A stretch of 64,000 nucleotides of DNA from Pachysolen tannophilus NRRL Y-2460 (lineage: Eukaryota; Ascomycota; Pichiomycetes; Alaninales; Pachysolenaceae), in NCBI GenBank assembly GCA_001661245.1, contig KV454016.1, positions 606,648 to 670,647 of the forward strand, read 5' to 3'. Positions 41,787 through 52,958 of the stretch are shown piece after piece. The notes beneath the pieces were generated by a model. The model saw nothing but the letters and a program-made list of their open reading frames with translations. It made no database searches and was not told the origin of the DNA. A program made the position numbers and the translations under genes. Numbering within the stretch: the first letter of the stretch is position 1; each line of letters opens with the position of its first letter.

Positions 41787-42338
41787 TTAATACAATTTTA
41801 AATCCTTCGTGACTTGATCTAGTACTGCTTTTGGAGCTGGACCTAACCCCAAGACAGTAGCGGAACCAGCAGCAATTTGTGTTCTACCAGCATCATGAAC
41901 TATATACGAATTTATATTTAACGAAATTGCTCTTGCATATAATAAATCCATATCCTCCTGGTTATCACATTTCAAAGTTATCTTTGCTTGACCTGAATTT
42001 TCCCAACGTTCTAATAATTGTAAATTTTTAGAAAATTCACCTGTTAACATTAACCTATATAGAGCTATAGCAGCATGACAACACTGAGCTGCCGCTTTAC
42101 CTTTTCCCATTTGTAAGTCGGTTCTAACTATTAATGCAATTCTACACTCACCCGGTATCTCATTCAAAGGTCTTGAATCAACTTCAAATATTTCTTCTTC
42201 TTCTTCTTCTTCTTCTTCTTCAGTACTTCCTCGACAGATGGGGTTTTGCAATAATGGGACTTGAGATCCTAAAAATACTCCAACAGCTAGGGCAATAGCC
42301 GACACAGCTACATATCGAACCACTTGATTCGATGACAT
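41787..42338 (-). CDS. PTH2: Pth2, peptidyl-tRNA hydrolase 2 with N-terminal membrane anchor
   Basis: A 183-residue protein. Residues 7-28 form one membrane span (VRYVAVSAIALAVGVFLGSQV), followed by a ten-Glu run near 42-51, encoded by a CTT repeat in the plus strand. The catalytic domain runs from about 64 to the end: RIALIVRTDLQMGKGKAAAQCCHAAIALY, QAKITLKCDNQEDM and the C-terminal HDAGRTQIAAGSATVLGLGPAP. These are the Pth2 (archaeal-type) motifs. The enzyme frees tRNA from peptidyl-tRNAs that drop off ribosomes; the anchored eukaryotic form is at the mitochondrial outer membrane or ER. S. cerevisiae Pth2 is 208 residues. The DNAJC8-like gene lies upstream on the same strand. Confidence 0.96.
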   Translation of the reverse strand: MSSNQVVRYVAVSAIALAVGVFLGSQVPLLQNPICRGSTEEEEEEEEEEIFEVDSRPLNEIPGECRIALIVRTDLQMGKGKAAAQCCHAAIALYRLMLTGEFSKNLQLLERWENSGQAKITLKCDNQEDMDLLYARAISLNINSYIVHDAGRTQIAAGSATVLGLGPAPKAVLDQVTKDLKLY

Positions 42339-42537
42339 ATTTTCTTCTATAACAACTCCTAGAAAATCAATATCTCAGAACAGTTTAATTGTTTAATATA
42401 AATTATATTTATTTATATTCATATATATATATATTACTTAAAGGAGAGAGATAGAAAAAAAAAAATCTTAGCATAACTAGCATACTTTTGGATCAAATGA
42501 TCAGTTACAATTATATTCATTATTTCTATTTAAATAG

Positions 42538-43277
42538 TTAAACTAATACTTTTTTTTGAGCATTTTTCTTCTTTGACTTCTTCTTTTCAATTCCTTTGGT
42601 ATAGTTTCTCCAATTATGAACTCTTTCATCTCTAGTGTCTTCCCATTTTTTCTTCAAATCTTGCTTCACTTTTCTTTCTTGTGTGATTTCTTCTAACCTT
42701 TGCTTTTCTCTCCCTTCTTCTTCCATTTGTTGTTTTAATTGCAATTTCTTTATCAATTGTTCATCTATTATCAAATCTTTGACTTTTTCTCTCCATTCTT
42801 TTAAAAAACTTTGACTTTTCAATCTATCGTCATCAACTGACCAATTTTTTTCTTTTATCAATACTCTCCTTGCTTCTGTAAATTTGTTGTCTAATTTCAT
42901 TCTTGTCTCCTCATTACTTAGATCATTTTGAGCCTTCTTCAACAAGTCAAAGGCATCTGGTGCTCTTGCATTTTTTGTTTTATCCGGATGAATCAATAAC
43001 GATTTCTTCCGGTATACCTTCTTGATATCAGATTCTGAACAACCTGGTTGTAAATCTAAAACCGAGTAAGAGTCTAGCCTAAAGCAAGACAATATTCTAT
43101 TAATTTCTTTATCCTAAGACAATTCATACAGCTTGACTGTTAGTTTATCTAATCACTTTTTTTTTTTTTTACAAATAAATAATTTAATCACAAATTTCAA
43201 TGGAATATACATACTTTTATAAGTTCATTTTGCTCTTCACTTAAAATTTTTTCAATATCATTATTCTCTTCACCCAT
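42538..43277 (-). CDS. DNAJC8/Spf31-like J-domain protein, two exons
   Basis: The open frame of 42538-43092 lacks an ATG at its beginning. An upstream exon solves this: exon 1 is 43215-43277 (21 codons), the intron is 43114-43214 (donor GTATGT, branch ACTAAC, acceptor TTAG) and exon 2 is 42538-43113. The product is 212 residues. A J domain occurs at about 37-95 with the HPD motif (LLIHPDKTKN). A long charged helix follows, ending in WEDTRDERVHNWRNYTKG and Lys-rich tail. This C-terminal signature (W/FE-x-SRD-xRV-xxWRN) is that of DNAJC8 and S. pombe Spf31, J-proteins found with the spliceosome. I know of no clear S. cerevisiae counterpart. A role in pre-mRNA splicing is inferred from the family. 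Confidence 0.85.
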
Positions 43278-43773
43278 AATTAACTGACTATAAATGGAAA
43301 CGTAATTCGTATCTTCTATAACTATCTTCTTTGTATTTGATTTATTTATAACTTAGGTAAAATGGGAAGCAAAGTTGCATATTAATTTTTCAATAGTGGA
43401 AAAATGAAGTATTTATATGATAACGGTTTTGATATAAATCAATTCACAATATAGTCTCTTAAATCTAGTGAAAACTTCAGCTTCATTAGAGTACGTAAGG
43501 AGTAAGGAGGCTAAATTTGCTTATTTCATCTCTACTTTTAAATAATTCTCTACATTTAGTTTAATACATAAATGATGATGAATAATTGGATTGTCTGGTA
43601 CATCTAAATAACAAAACCTTCATCAACACTTTCGGGAAGCTTAAATAACAAAAGAAGAAGAAGAAAAAGAAAATAGTTTAAAATTCAAATTAGAAACGAA
43701 GTATAAGTAATCATCCAAACGTCGAATATAGTAAAAGCACATATAACATTTTATTAACAAATTCAATCTTTTT
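43278..43773. other. Intergenic region between the DNAJC8-like gene and the Zn2Cys6 regulator
   Basis: About 500 bases of AT-rich DNA without a gene. A possible TATA-like motif (tataaatgg) lies near 43289, close to the J-protein gene start. An AGAAGAAGAAA tract occurs near 43653. Confidence 0.5.
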
Positions 43774-46400
43774 TTATAAATTGAATAAATCAGGTAAAAA
43801 ATCTTTCCAAAGATCCACAGGATAATCGTAATTCATTAAAACAGGTGGCCCTCCAATGAAGTTTTGATTCATTTTAGAATGTAGCAAATTATTATTAGTG
43901 TTGTTGTTGTTGTTGTTGTTGTTGTTGTCGGCATTACTGGAAGTACTAGCATTCCCGTAAGCACCACTGATGTTGTGATCGCTTTCAATATTTTGATCAA
44001 TGCCACTGTTAGATTTTTGCTTATTATTACTAATATCTTTGCCATTATTATTGTTATTATCAGTAACCAGACTGTTATGTGTCCAATACGATGGCCTGTT
44101 ACTCTCCTGAGTAAACTGATTTATTTCAGCAACATTATTATTTCCATCTTTATTCAAGGAATTATGAATAGGATGAGCAAACTGATCACTTATCAAGTTA
44201 CTAGCAGCCCTTTGTGAATTGAATCTATTTATTACGCTAGCATAAGCTTCTTTCCTTGATGATGAGCCCTTATCATTATCAGCTTTAGCAGCATCCTGAG
44301 ATTCAATTTTGTCCAACTCTTTAAAAAAGTTTTGAAATTTATCTTCATCTCTACTGTCTCTCCAAACTTTCCTAATTTTTGAGATGACAAGATTAAACGA
44401 TTTTTCAGCTAGTTTCCAAGACTTTGAGCAGTTTTTCAATACTTTTAGGAAAAATTCCAATTGATTTTGTTCTTTCGGATTAACAGGAGGTGATTGATGA
44501 TTTTTGATCAATATACAACTTATACTTAAAATCACAGAATACACCATAAACAAGGAAGCCTTTCTCAAGCTGTGTACAGAATGGAATGCGCTAACAGCGG
44601 TAAATAGATCTCCAATGGATTCTTCACAAATCAAAGCTGGGACTATCTCTTTACAATCTTTTGTCGTAGCAATATCGGTGATTATAAATGGTCTATTGAG
44701 ACACAAGAGTATAATGTAATAATAATATTTTAAACTTGTAAAAGTTGGATTTTCACCTCTAGTTTTTAAATCGTTTTTAGTCCATTGTAACTCCTTTGGT
44801 AAATTTTCCCTCCATTTCATCAATTTAATATTGTAATAAGCTAACAGCTTTTCCCTTGACGCTCCATTCCATACATCCCTCGAATTTGAAAAGACGTCTG
44901 TCAATATTCCTTCAGCTATTTTACTTAAATCCGCTAACCATTTGGCAGATACAGCAATTGTTATATTTGGGCTCTCCAAAGTCTCTAGATACCGATAATC
45001 ATCGATATTAGATAAATCTGGTAACATACCCGAAGTTGCTACTGTTGTATCAGATAATTTCAAAGTAATTGGCCTTCCTAATACAAGACTGATAAAATGA
45101 TCACACAAGTAACACCCCCAATAAATTCTTGACCTAATTGCTATGTCTTGAGCTGAAATTGAGGTTCCATCGTTCAATAACCAATTTTTAGGGTCTAAAT
45201 GGAAACCCAAGTCATAACCCATCCTGAATGCTAGCCCCGACAATAGCCAACCAGAACTAGTATAACCATTACTAATATCATATACAGCTAGAAACAATAA
45301 AGCTTGGACTGATGTTATACAAGGATATTCAAGTTTTTCGCTTAATAACTTTTCTTTTGCAATGTGATAAAATTCATCTGCTTTCTTATAAACTTCCTCA
45401 TCATCAGATATTCTTGCACCAAGTGCTGCTATTGCAAATATCAAGTCATCTGAGCAATAAACACTGTTTAAAGTTGGATGGAAAAAATCTTTTAAAAAAC
45501 TTTCTCTGTAAATAAAACAATTCATATCTGGATATTGCCATTTGAAAAAATTGGAAAGACATTGCAAAATAAAGGGAGAATTTAATAAAGGCATATTGAA
45601 AGTTGGTACTAATTTATCTTTTCTTGTAGGATCGATTATATTATCATAGACACTAGTTGGTCCATACACTGATATACCTCCATTAATATTAGATTCTTCA
45701 ATGGCAACAGGTGAAAATTTTTTAGAGGCATGTGAGCTAGCAGTTAGATAATTATAACCATCATTTACTCCATTTAGTTTATTATTGTTTGGTAATTTGT
45801 CCCCAGATTCAGTTCTATCGTTCGGATACTCTGACTCAGTTTTAATGGTTAATGATGATGATGATTCACTATGATTCCAAGAATTGTCTCCCCTCTGTTT
45901 ATGGGAAATGTCTCCCCCTGCAAAACTTTTATCTCCTCTTAACTCATGAATCATGTCTTCTAAAGACTTGATTTGAGATTCAAGCGTTTTCACGTATGAA
46001 CTTTTATATCTTTTTGACCTTCCATCTTTTTGGGCTCTTTCACACACGGTTGAATTCCTGCGACAGTTACTACACGGAACATTAGAATCACATTTAATCT
46101 GGATATTCAAAGTTAGTATTTCATCTACATTCCTTCATAAACAATATTCGATTAATTTATTCTTTACGCACTTTTTTCGAACGACAATAAGTACAACTGT
46201 TGTAAAAATAATTTAAAGTTAGTAAGATAAACAATATTAATTTATAAAAAATAGCAATAATCAACAACAACAACAACAACATCTTTTTCTCTTTTTTTTT
46301 TTTTTCTTGATAAGACTTACGAAGTTGTGCAATGAGAAGTTTTCTTCCTTGTCTGCTTCTTAATAATTTGATTTGTATTACCTTCCTCTGTGCTCGTCAT
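43774..46400 (-). CDS. Zn2Cys6 fungal transcription factor, three exons, Cha4-like
   Basis: Exon 1 is 46321-46400, exon 2 is 46172-46196 (25 nt) and exon 3 is 43774-46098. Introns are 46197-46320 (GTAAGT, ACTAAC, CAG) and 46099-46171 (GTGCGT, ACTAAC, CAG). The spliced protein has 809 residues. Splicing completes a Zn2Cys6 cluster at about residues 28-54: CTYCRSKK-IKCDSNVPCSNCRRNSTVC, with spacing C-2-C-6-C-5-C-2-C-6-C. Next comes KRYKSSYVKTLESQIKSLE, a linker plus short coiled coil very like that of Cha4. A fungal-specific regulatory domain follows, near 210-450 (with SGWLLSGLAFRMGYDLGFHLD). The C-terminus is Asn/Ser-rich. Target genes cannot be told from sequence; resemblance to Cha4 (serine/threonine catabolism) is in the DNA-binding part only. 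Confidence 0.85.
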
Positions 46401-46727
46401 TTATAGCTTTTGTAAAGTAAACTGATAAATAAAGAGATAAAGTATTTTATTTTAATTGTATGTACGATTTTTACAATTCGGTTCAAAGTTTTAAACCTAC
46501 AGAAAAAGCAGTAAAAAATGAAAACCAAAAAAAAATTATTGTTTTAAATGATAAATAAATTATATATAAATATATATAAATATATATTTATATTCTTTAC
46601 AACTTTTTATTTGATACAACACAAAACCAGAGAGGTAGTAACTTCATCTAGCAAAGACGAATTCCAAAAAGATGAAATTATATATATATATATATATATA
46701 TATGCAACATGGAAACTCCCTGGTTGA
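46401..46727. other. Promoter of the Zn2Cys6 regulator and 3' flank of ATG2
   Basis: AT-rich, with TATATAAATA repeats near 46560-46592 and an (AT)n tract at 46679-46703. No gene is seen. Confidence 0.55.
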
Positions 46728-49700
46728 TTATGAATTTTGATACTTTTTGTATTTTTCTAACGATTTCTCTCTTTCCTTTGGATTCATTTGATTGATACCA
46801 CCCAATAATGCTCTTGATATTGCCTCTGTAGTACCGATCATAGGTCTTATAACAACGGCTGGTGTAGCTTTTGCAAACATCACGGCTGCTTTTCTTGCGC
46901 TACCACTTTCTGAAGCTCTGGATCCAGCATCAACCATAGCATCTCTTGCTGCTGTAAAATTTCGTTCCAATGAGGTATAAGCTAATTGGAAACCTTCTCT
47001 CATATCGTTTGGTTGATTTGCATACAAACTTATTGTTCTTGGGGTTTCATCTTCATCTTCTACTCCTTCCAATTCATCTTCTACTTCATGATAATCATCA
47101 TCTTGGTTGAATAAAATTTCATCAGACGATTGTTTACCACCACCTTTGTTTTTGGATAATGCGTAATCTTCCTCATCACTATCCATTTCATCATACATGT
47201 TTAATCCTGCTGGGAAATTAGAATGTGAATGCCGGAGATCATCGGATGTCTTGTATAAGCTTCTTCCAATCAACGAAGCACCTAGATCATTATCACCTTT
47301 CTTCAATTGAGATTCTACAAATCTTCTGTTTGCAAGAATATATATCTCCTCGTCATCATCAGATAATCTATTGGAACCTCCATTTTTAGAATAGTTGATA
47401 GGTAACCTTGCTGCCGATCCATCACCACCCAAGGCCTCTTCAGTGTTTTCTAAAAGTGTTTGCGTACCAGCCGCTAGTTTTACACCAAATTTTAGTAACT
47501 CATTACTAGTTGTTCTAGCAAAAGTAAATACACCTTTTTGTAAACTTCTCATGGCTCTTCCATCCTTTCTATATTCTTTGATAGGAACAGCTACCAAGTC
47601 TTTGAATCCTGACCCAATTTTCACTATCGATCTTACCGGGGCTAATCCAGCTAAAACACCTCCTAACTGAGTAGATTTAATGTCTGGCATCCAACAGTCA
47701 TTAAGCATCTTATTTAATCTAGGAAAGCCAGGTATACCATATAAAACTAGTTTCTTTAATGTCATTTCTGCCTCATCCAAAATAAAAAAATTCATGAATT
47801 CTCCAGTACGACCCGATCTTATTCCCGCATAGTCAACTTTTTTAGGTTTATAGTCCAATTTAATTCTCACAGCATTAACTTGAATCTTCTGAATAAATAA
47901 AATATCATCATCCAAATCTACCAATAAAAATCTATTATCCTTAAATTCTCCAAATCTAGTTAAAAAATCTAAAGTATCTTGATCTACGTGCAAACTTAAA
48001 GGCAAGATTGAGACCTTCAAAGCTAATTCAGTTGCAGCTAGTGAAGAAACTGGTCTAATTGTATCAATCACAATATGCAACATACTTACCCCAACCTCTC
48101 GATCTCCGAATTGCCTTAAGTATGTCACAAATTTATTCCAAGTTGATGTTGGGACGTTATCTATAATTTCAAAATCACGTACTTTGATATCCATGGTATT
48201 TATAGTTTCAGAACAATCTTCATCTTCGTCTTCGATTTTTCTCGGTCTCGGTGGGTCTTTTAATGGATCATAATTAGTTAAGATTTTCATTTCGAAGTCA
48301 ACATCATTAAGCTCAACTGAAACCTTGTGATATTTCGAGCGTCTCAATTTTAATTTTTTATCATTTTTATGTTTGCCCAACTCGATGTTATGTACAGGAA
48401 AATTCCGCTCATTATGAGTTCTACTACCGATATTGCCATTAATATTGTTAAGGTTTCCATTATTAAACAATGATGCTGTGTCAGTAAAGCTTTCATTAGA
48501 AATGGAAGAATCATTATCATCTACACCCATCTCACGATTAATGGCATCAGTTAATAGCTGACCATCAGAGCCTATCGGTAAAGATACATGAATAGACTCA
48601 TACAAAGTCTCACCAACTATATCATTTCGGTCAATAGAAGAACTATTTAACTCGGGCAAAATTATATCAAGAGAATCATCTGTAGTTCTACTACCCTGAA
48701 AAAGTAAAGAAGAAGTTGATGAGTCCGTTTCTTGGCTGAACTGATCTGGTTGTCGTTTTGACTCTCCTTCAACTGTTTCCGCTTCTTTTGCTCTATTTTG
48801 GACTCTCTTAATGGCCTGACTAATTGTTCTTCTGGTTTCTTTCCAGTCATAACCATCAAATAAATTAATAGTAATTTTCGATACACTAACATACAATGAC
48901 ATTGGATACACCTTGTTTTTTACTTCTTCTTCTTCACCTGTCTCGGAAACTTTTGACTCGAAATGATCATCAGCAAACAAAATACCGCTTTCCAGAACAT
49001 GTTTCTGAGCGCCAGTTCCTCCTTCATTATTGTCTCTGACGAGTTGTTTAACATCGTTTGGGTTAGATTTAATTTTGTCATCAACATTTTCATTTTCATT
49101 TTCATTTTCATCTACAGCTAATCCTTCAAGTTTTTCACCTAAACTCAAATTATTTTCAATAGTAGAAACCAGTTCGTGTCCCGAGTTGATGGTATGCGAA
49201 CTAGATTGAATACGATTTTTAGTAACATCGGAATCGTAATAGCTTTCAACGAAGCTTATGGAGTGTTTATCGCTTGCATTATGATTTGTCTCTAATGAGG
49301 AATTTCTGGTTTCTAAGTCTGCAAAATCATTTGCTATCTCAAAATCATCATTTGCTGTGGGGCCAGTAGCAAAAGCAGTGACATCTACATCAGAAAAAAC
49401 ATTAAGATCGTGATCGACGGTTGGCTTATATCTATCATCAAAAGTAATTGAGATAGGCTGCTTCAAATCATTGAGCAACTGAATCAAACATTGTGAGGAG
49501 TCAGCACATAGTTCAACATTCCAAGTATCTGAACTCAACTTAATATCGATCAAAGATTTATGATTTAAAAAATTTTTTCTTGAAAGTAATTGCAGTTGCG
49601 TCAAAACTTTTGAATCATTTATAATTACACTAGAATGAAGAGAGTTCATAGTACACACGGGCACAAATCCTTTTAAAACAAACCTAGAGACTTGAGTCCA

Positions 49701-52700
49701 CGTTTGTGCTATTAAAGGATTACCATTGACACTATTAATATCATTGGGGCCAGTATTATTCCAATGCCGACGATTTCTGACCTCAGAGTCACTTAAAATA
49801 TTTGAAATATCATCTATCAATAATACCGAGACAGATCTTAATGAAGACTTTATTGATACTTCTTTTGTGCAAGTTACATCTGCACTTCCCTTTCTGATAA
49901 CCATTAAACCTTTAGATGATAATCTCCCAGGATTCAACCCAATTATGCAGTCAGAAAACGATGACCTAATTTCGAATTTCGGTGACGAGCTTTTTATGTT
50001 AATATTTGTTTCTGTGTTCACTTCCACCTTGTTTACAACATCCTGCTTGGTTTTCGTTTCTATAAAGGATAACCATTTAGTATAATAATCAATGCTTAGA
50101 TTTCTCAAATAAAGATTAATCAAAAAAGGATCCTTAAACTTAGCTGCAATTACTGGTGACCTATTATCCTCTGGGTTTGCAACTCCAAGGAAGACTTCTG
50201 TGATATGTTCGAATTTTCTATTTATTTGACAGTCCACGATAAACATTTGCGATAATCCATCTTTAAAAACATTAAAGGATATTAACTTGAAAAAACCATT
50301 GATATTTCCAAATTTTGGATTTGCGTCAGTCAAATCTATATTGAAACAATTTAATTGTAAAAACATCAATAACGATTTGTTAAGGAAAAATACTGAACTA
50401 TTCATCCTGACTTTCCTTTTTGTACTAGAATGTGACAGCATAAGATTCGAATACTTGTTATTGGAATTGTTGACTTTACTATTATTATTATTATTATTAC
50501 TGTTACCATTATTATTATTAATTCCATCGTTGTTTTTTAATCTATTTGGTAACTTTGAAAAAAATTCCTTTAAGTTATGAATTAATAACTTAAATACGTT
50601 GAAATCACAAGTCAACGAAATGTAGTCTAGTTTTGATACCGCTAAAGTTGTCAAATTTGTGACATCACATTGATTATTATTGGTGATGTCAAATGATTTT
50701 ATCTTTTTCTCTATATGTTCTAATTTTATATCACTAATTGTAAATAGTAAACTTTTTGTATTATTGTGAATTAAATCAATTAGAATAGTTTTACACTGCA
50801 ATAAACTCGTTAAACTGTTATATGAAATAGGATAAATTAATGTGCTTAATGAAATGCTCTCTGATATTTTCAAAATTAAATTTAATGACTTTGTAGATAA
50901 TACAAATTCCGATGAGGATTGTTCTTTATCAGTCCGTTGTTGCTGATTTTGTTGTTGTTTAAATGCTAATTTATTCAATCTTTGTCCATCCATTTGTTTT
51001 CTTAAAGATGAACCTGTAGTAATAGCAGATGCTTGTTTGCTTGCGTTTGATGAGCTTTTAAATTTTTTCAAAGATTCAAAAACGGGAGACAACTTATAGA
51101 AGAATTTTAATAATTCTGAAAGAGATGAATGATCCAAATTCAAAATCCCTGATTTGAAATAGTCCAATGAGTATTTAGTATTAGTCAGATTGGTCAATAT
51201 TGGAATTTTTTGTTCTTTCAATATTTTCAATTTTATATCACTTAATTGCTCGCTATTATTGTCCTTCGACTCTTGATTAAAATGGAAAATAACATTTTCG
51301 TTTTGCAAAATCTTAAATTTTTGAACATCGGCATTTATTAAATTTGCAGTTTCTTGTATCAATTTAATATTAGTTGCTTTCACTCTTGAAGAATCTGGTA
51401 TTGAAAAATCCCCATTTGTTAACAAAGCGGATGCCAAATTGATTTCAACTTCATTAATGCATAAACTGTTGAAAAATAGTTCTTTGCTTTCATCTGAATC
51501 TTCTCCAACGTCAATATCGATTCTCAAATTTTGTGGTGGTTGAGGACTTAGTTCTTTCTTTTGATTTGAACTATTATTAAAATTCATATTATTAATGCTA
51601 CTGCTATTGTCGTTATTGTTGCTACTGCTACCACTATTGAAACGTTTTTGATTCAAAGAACTCAATTTTGTCAATCTGGAAATTGTATCTATAATACTGG
51701 ATAATGCTGTACAACATGGGTTCCCAGCTATATGCATTTTATCTATATTGATTTGTAAATCTTCTATATCTTGAAACCCTTGAAAGAATATTTCACCTTC
51801 ATTTATGTGTAATAATCTGCATGGTATTTTTTCATTGATATTACTATTAAAACCATAACCAGACGTTTTAGAATTTGTGATTTTTGAATTAGCGCTCATG
51901 TATAATGAACTGGCTTCTTCATGTGAGAAGATAGTACTTTCCATTAAAGATGATCTCTTGGGAAGTGGTTTTAGTACTGAGGAATTCGTCATTTTATCAT
52001 CAACTTCCTCATCATCGTATTCGTCATTGTCATCCAAATCTGTTTCATTTTCACTATCACTAACTTCATCATCATCCTTATCTTCGTCGGTAGAGTTTTC
52101 AGGAACACCTGTGCTCTCAGTAGTCTCAGTATTCTCACTGCTTTCGCTGGTCTCGCTGTTTTCAGTACTCTCACCTGGAGAAGTTTCTGGATTCTTCAAG
52201 ATAAATTCTATATTTTTAACCTTTATGTTTCGTACACCATTCTCGCTTGAAAATGATACATCTCCGATACGTACTTCAATTGTAGTCAGATCCGCCACAA
52301 TGGTAATTTTAATATCATGTAATTCTAATTTCAATCTAGCTAAGGCCATTTCTACTGCTCTATTCATAACGCCACCTAGCCTTGAGTTATTTTCATTGGT
52401 TGCATTTTGCAGGTAGCCTTGTTCATCATTATTTTGATTATTTCCATTATTATGATTTCCCTTATTATTATTATCTTTACTTTTATTGTTGTTGTTGAAG
52501 TTGTTGCTCTTAACATTAGGATTGCTTTCTGACGATTCAGAACTTGACTCTAACACATCGTCTTCATATATTTCTTGGTCTTCATCTGTATCCAATATAA
52601 CACTATTTGCTAAATCTGCTGTACTTTGTGCTAATGAAAATTGATTTTTTTTCAAATCATTTATATTTATACGATTTGATGGCGCTAAAGTCAAATTTAT

Positions 52701-52958
52701 TCCATATGCCTCTATATTAACTCCACCACTTACTGTTAAAAGTAACTCCATATGTTTAACCTTCCCATCTCGCACATAAACCCCGGGTAAAGATATTTTT
52801 TCTGGATCTAATTGTACATCTCTTAAATTAAATTTTGAATTTGTTCCTAATGAAACATCCAAATTAGATAAATCAATTTCAGAAAATAATGATAACTGTT
52901 GTAGCACATAACGCAATAAACGTTTCTGTAAATTCTGGGGCATCCATTGAGGCGCCAT
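46728..52958 (-). CDS. ATG2: Atg2, autophagy lipid-transfer protein
   Basis: A 2076-residue protein. The N-terminus QNLQKRLLRYVLQQLSLFSEIDLSNLDVSLG leads into FNLRDVQLDPEKISLPG (chorein-type lipid-entry domain, about 10-110). The C-terminal part contains the ATG2 motifs: LDYKPKKVDYAGIRSGR (near 1705), PVRSIVKIGSGFKDLVAVPI, then GVFTFARTTSNELLKFGVKLAAGTQTLLENTEEALG (about 1800-1835). Atg2 tethers ER to the phagophore with Atg18 and Atg9 and moves phospholipid through its groove. It is far longer than S. cerevisiae Atg2 (1592); the excess is in acidic and Asn/Ser-rich linkers (about 150-190, 265-330, 835-860, 1250-1390). No intron is needed. Confidence 0.93.
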   Translation of the reverse strand: MAPQWMPQNLQKRLLRYVLQQLSLFSEIDLSNLDVSLGTNSKFNLRDVQLDPEKISLPGVYVRDGKVKHMELLLTVSGGVNIEAYGINLTLAPSNRININDLKKNQFSLAQSTADLANSVILDTDEDQEIYEDDVLESSSESSESNPNVKSNNFNNNNKSKDNNNKGNHNNGNNQNNDEQGYLQNATNENNSRLGGVMNRAVEMALARLKLELHDIKITIVADLTTIEVRIGDVSFSSENGVRNIKVKNIEFILKNPETSPGESTENSETSESSENTETTESTGVPENSTDEDKDDDEVSDSENETDLDDNDEYDDEEVDDKMTNSSVLKPLPKRSSLMESTIFSHEEASSLYMSANSKITNSKTSGYGFNSNINEKIPCRLLHINEGEIFFQGFQDIEDLQINIDKMHIAGNPCCTALSSIIDTISRLTKLSSLNQKRFNSGSSSNNNDNSSSINNMNFNNSSNQKKELSPQPPQNLRIDIDVGEDSDESKELFFNSLCINEVEINLASALLTNGDFSIPDSSRVKATNIKLIQETANLINADVQKFKILQNENVIFHFNQESKDNNSEQLSDIKLKILKEQKIPILTNLTNTKYSLDYFKSGILNLDHSSLSELLKFFYKLSPVFESLKKFKSSSNASKQASAITTGSSLRKQMDGQRLNKLAFKQQQNQQQRTDKEQSSSEFVLSTKSLNLILKISESISLSTLIYPISYNSLTSLLQCKTILIDLIHNNTKSLLFTISDIKLEHIEKKIKSFDITNNNQCDVTNLTTLAVSKLDYISLTCDFNVFKLLIHNLKEFFSKLPNRLKNNDGINNNNGNSNNNNNNSKVNNSNNKYSNLMLSHSSTKRKVRMNSSVFFLNKSLLMFLQLNCFNIDLTDANPKFGNINGFFKLISFNVFKDGLSQMFIVDCQINRKFEHITEVFLGVANPEDNRSPVIAAKFKDPFLINLYLRNLSIDYYTKWLSFIETKTKQDVVNKVEVNTETNINIKSSSPKFEIRSSFSDCIIGLNPGRLSSKGLMVIRKGSADVTCTKEVSIKSSLRSVSVLLIDDISNILSDSEVRNRRHWNNTGPNDINSVNGNPLIAQTWTQVSRFVLKGFVPVCTMNSLHSSVIINDSKVLTQLQLLSRKNFLNHKSLIDIKLSSDTWNVELCADSSQCLIQLLNDLKQPISITFDDRYKPTVDHDLNVFSDVDVTAFATGPTANDDFEIANDFADLETRNSSLETNHNASDKHSISFVESYYDSDVTKNRIQSSSHTINSGHELVSTIENNLSLGEKLEGLAVDENENENENVDDKIKSNPNDVKQLVRDNNEGGTGAQKHVLESGILFADDHFESKVSETGEEEEVKNKVYPMSLYVSVSKITINLFDGYDWKETRRTISQAIKRVQNRAKEAETVEGESKRQPDQFSQETDSSTSSLLFQGSRTTDDSLDIILPELNSSSIDRNDIVGETLYESIHVSLPIGSDGQLLTDAINREMGVDDNDSSISNESFTDTASLFNNGNLNNINGNIGSRTHNERNFPVHNIELGKHKNDKKLKLRRSKYHKVSVELNDVDFEMKILTNYDPLKDPPRPRKIEDEDEDCSETINTMDIKVRDFEIIDNVPTSTWNKFVTYLRQFGDREVGVSMLHIVIDTIRPVSSLAATELALKVSILPLSLHVDQDTLDFLTRFGEFKDNRFLLVDLDDDILFIQKIQVNAVRIKLDYKPKKVDYAGIRSGRTGEFMNFFILDEAEMTLKKLVLYGIPGFPRLNKMLNDCWMPDIKSTQLGGVLAGLAPVRSIVKIGSGFKDLVAVPIKEYRKDGRAMRSLQKGVFTFARTTSNELLKFGVKLAAGTQTLLENTEEALGGDGSAARLPINYSKNGGSNRLSDDDEEIYILANRRFVESQLKKGDNDLGASLIGRSLYKTSDDLRHSHSNFPAGLNMYDEMDSDEEDYALSKNKGGGKQSSDEILFNQDDDYHEVEDELEGVEDEDETPRTISLYANQPNDMREGFQLAYTSLERNFTAARDAMVDAGSRASESGSARKAAVMFAKATPAVVIRPMIGTTEAISRALLGGINQMNPKEREKSLEKYKKYQNS

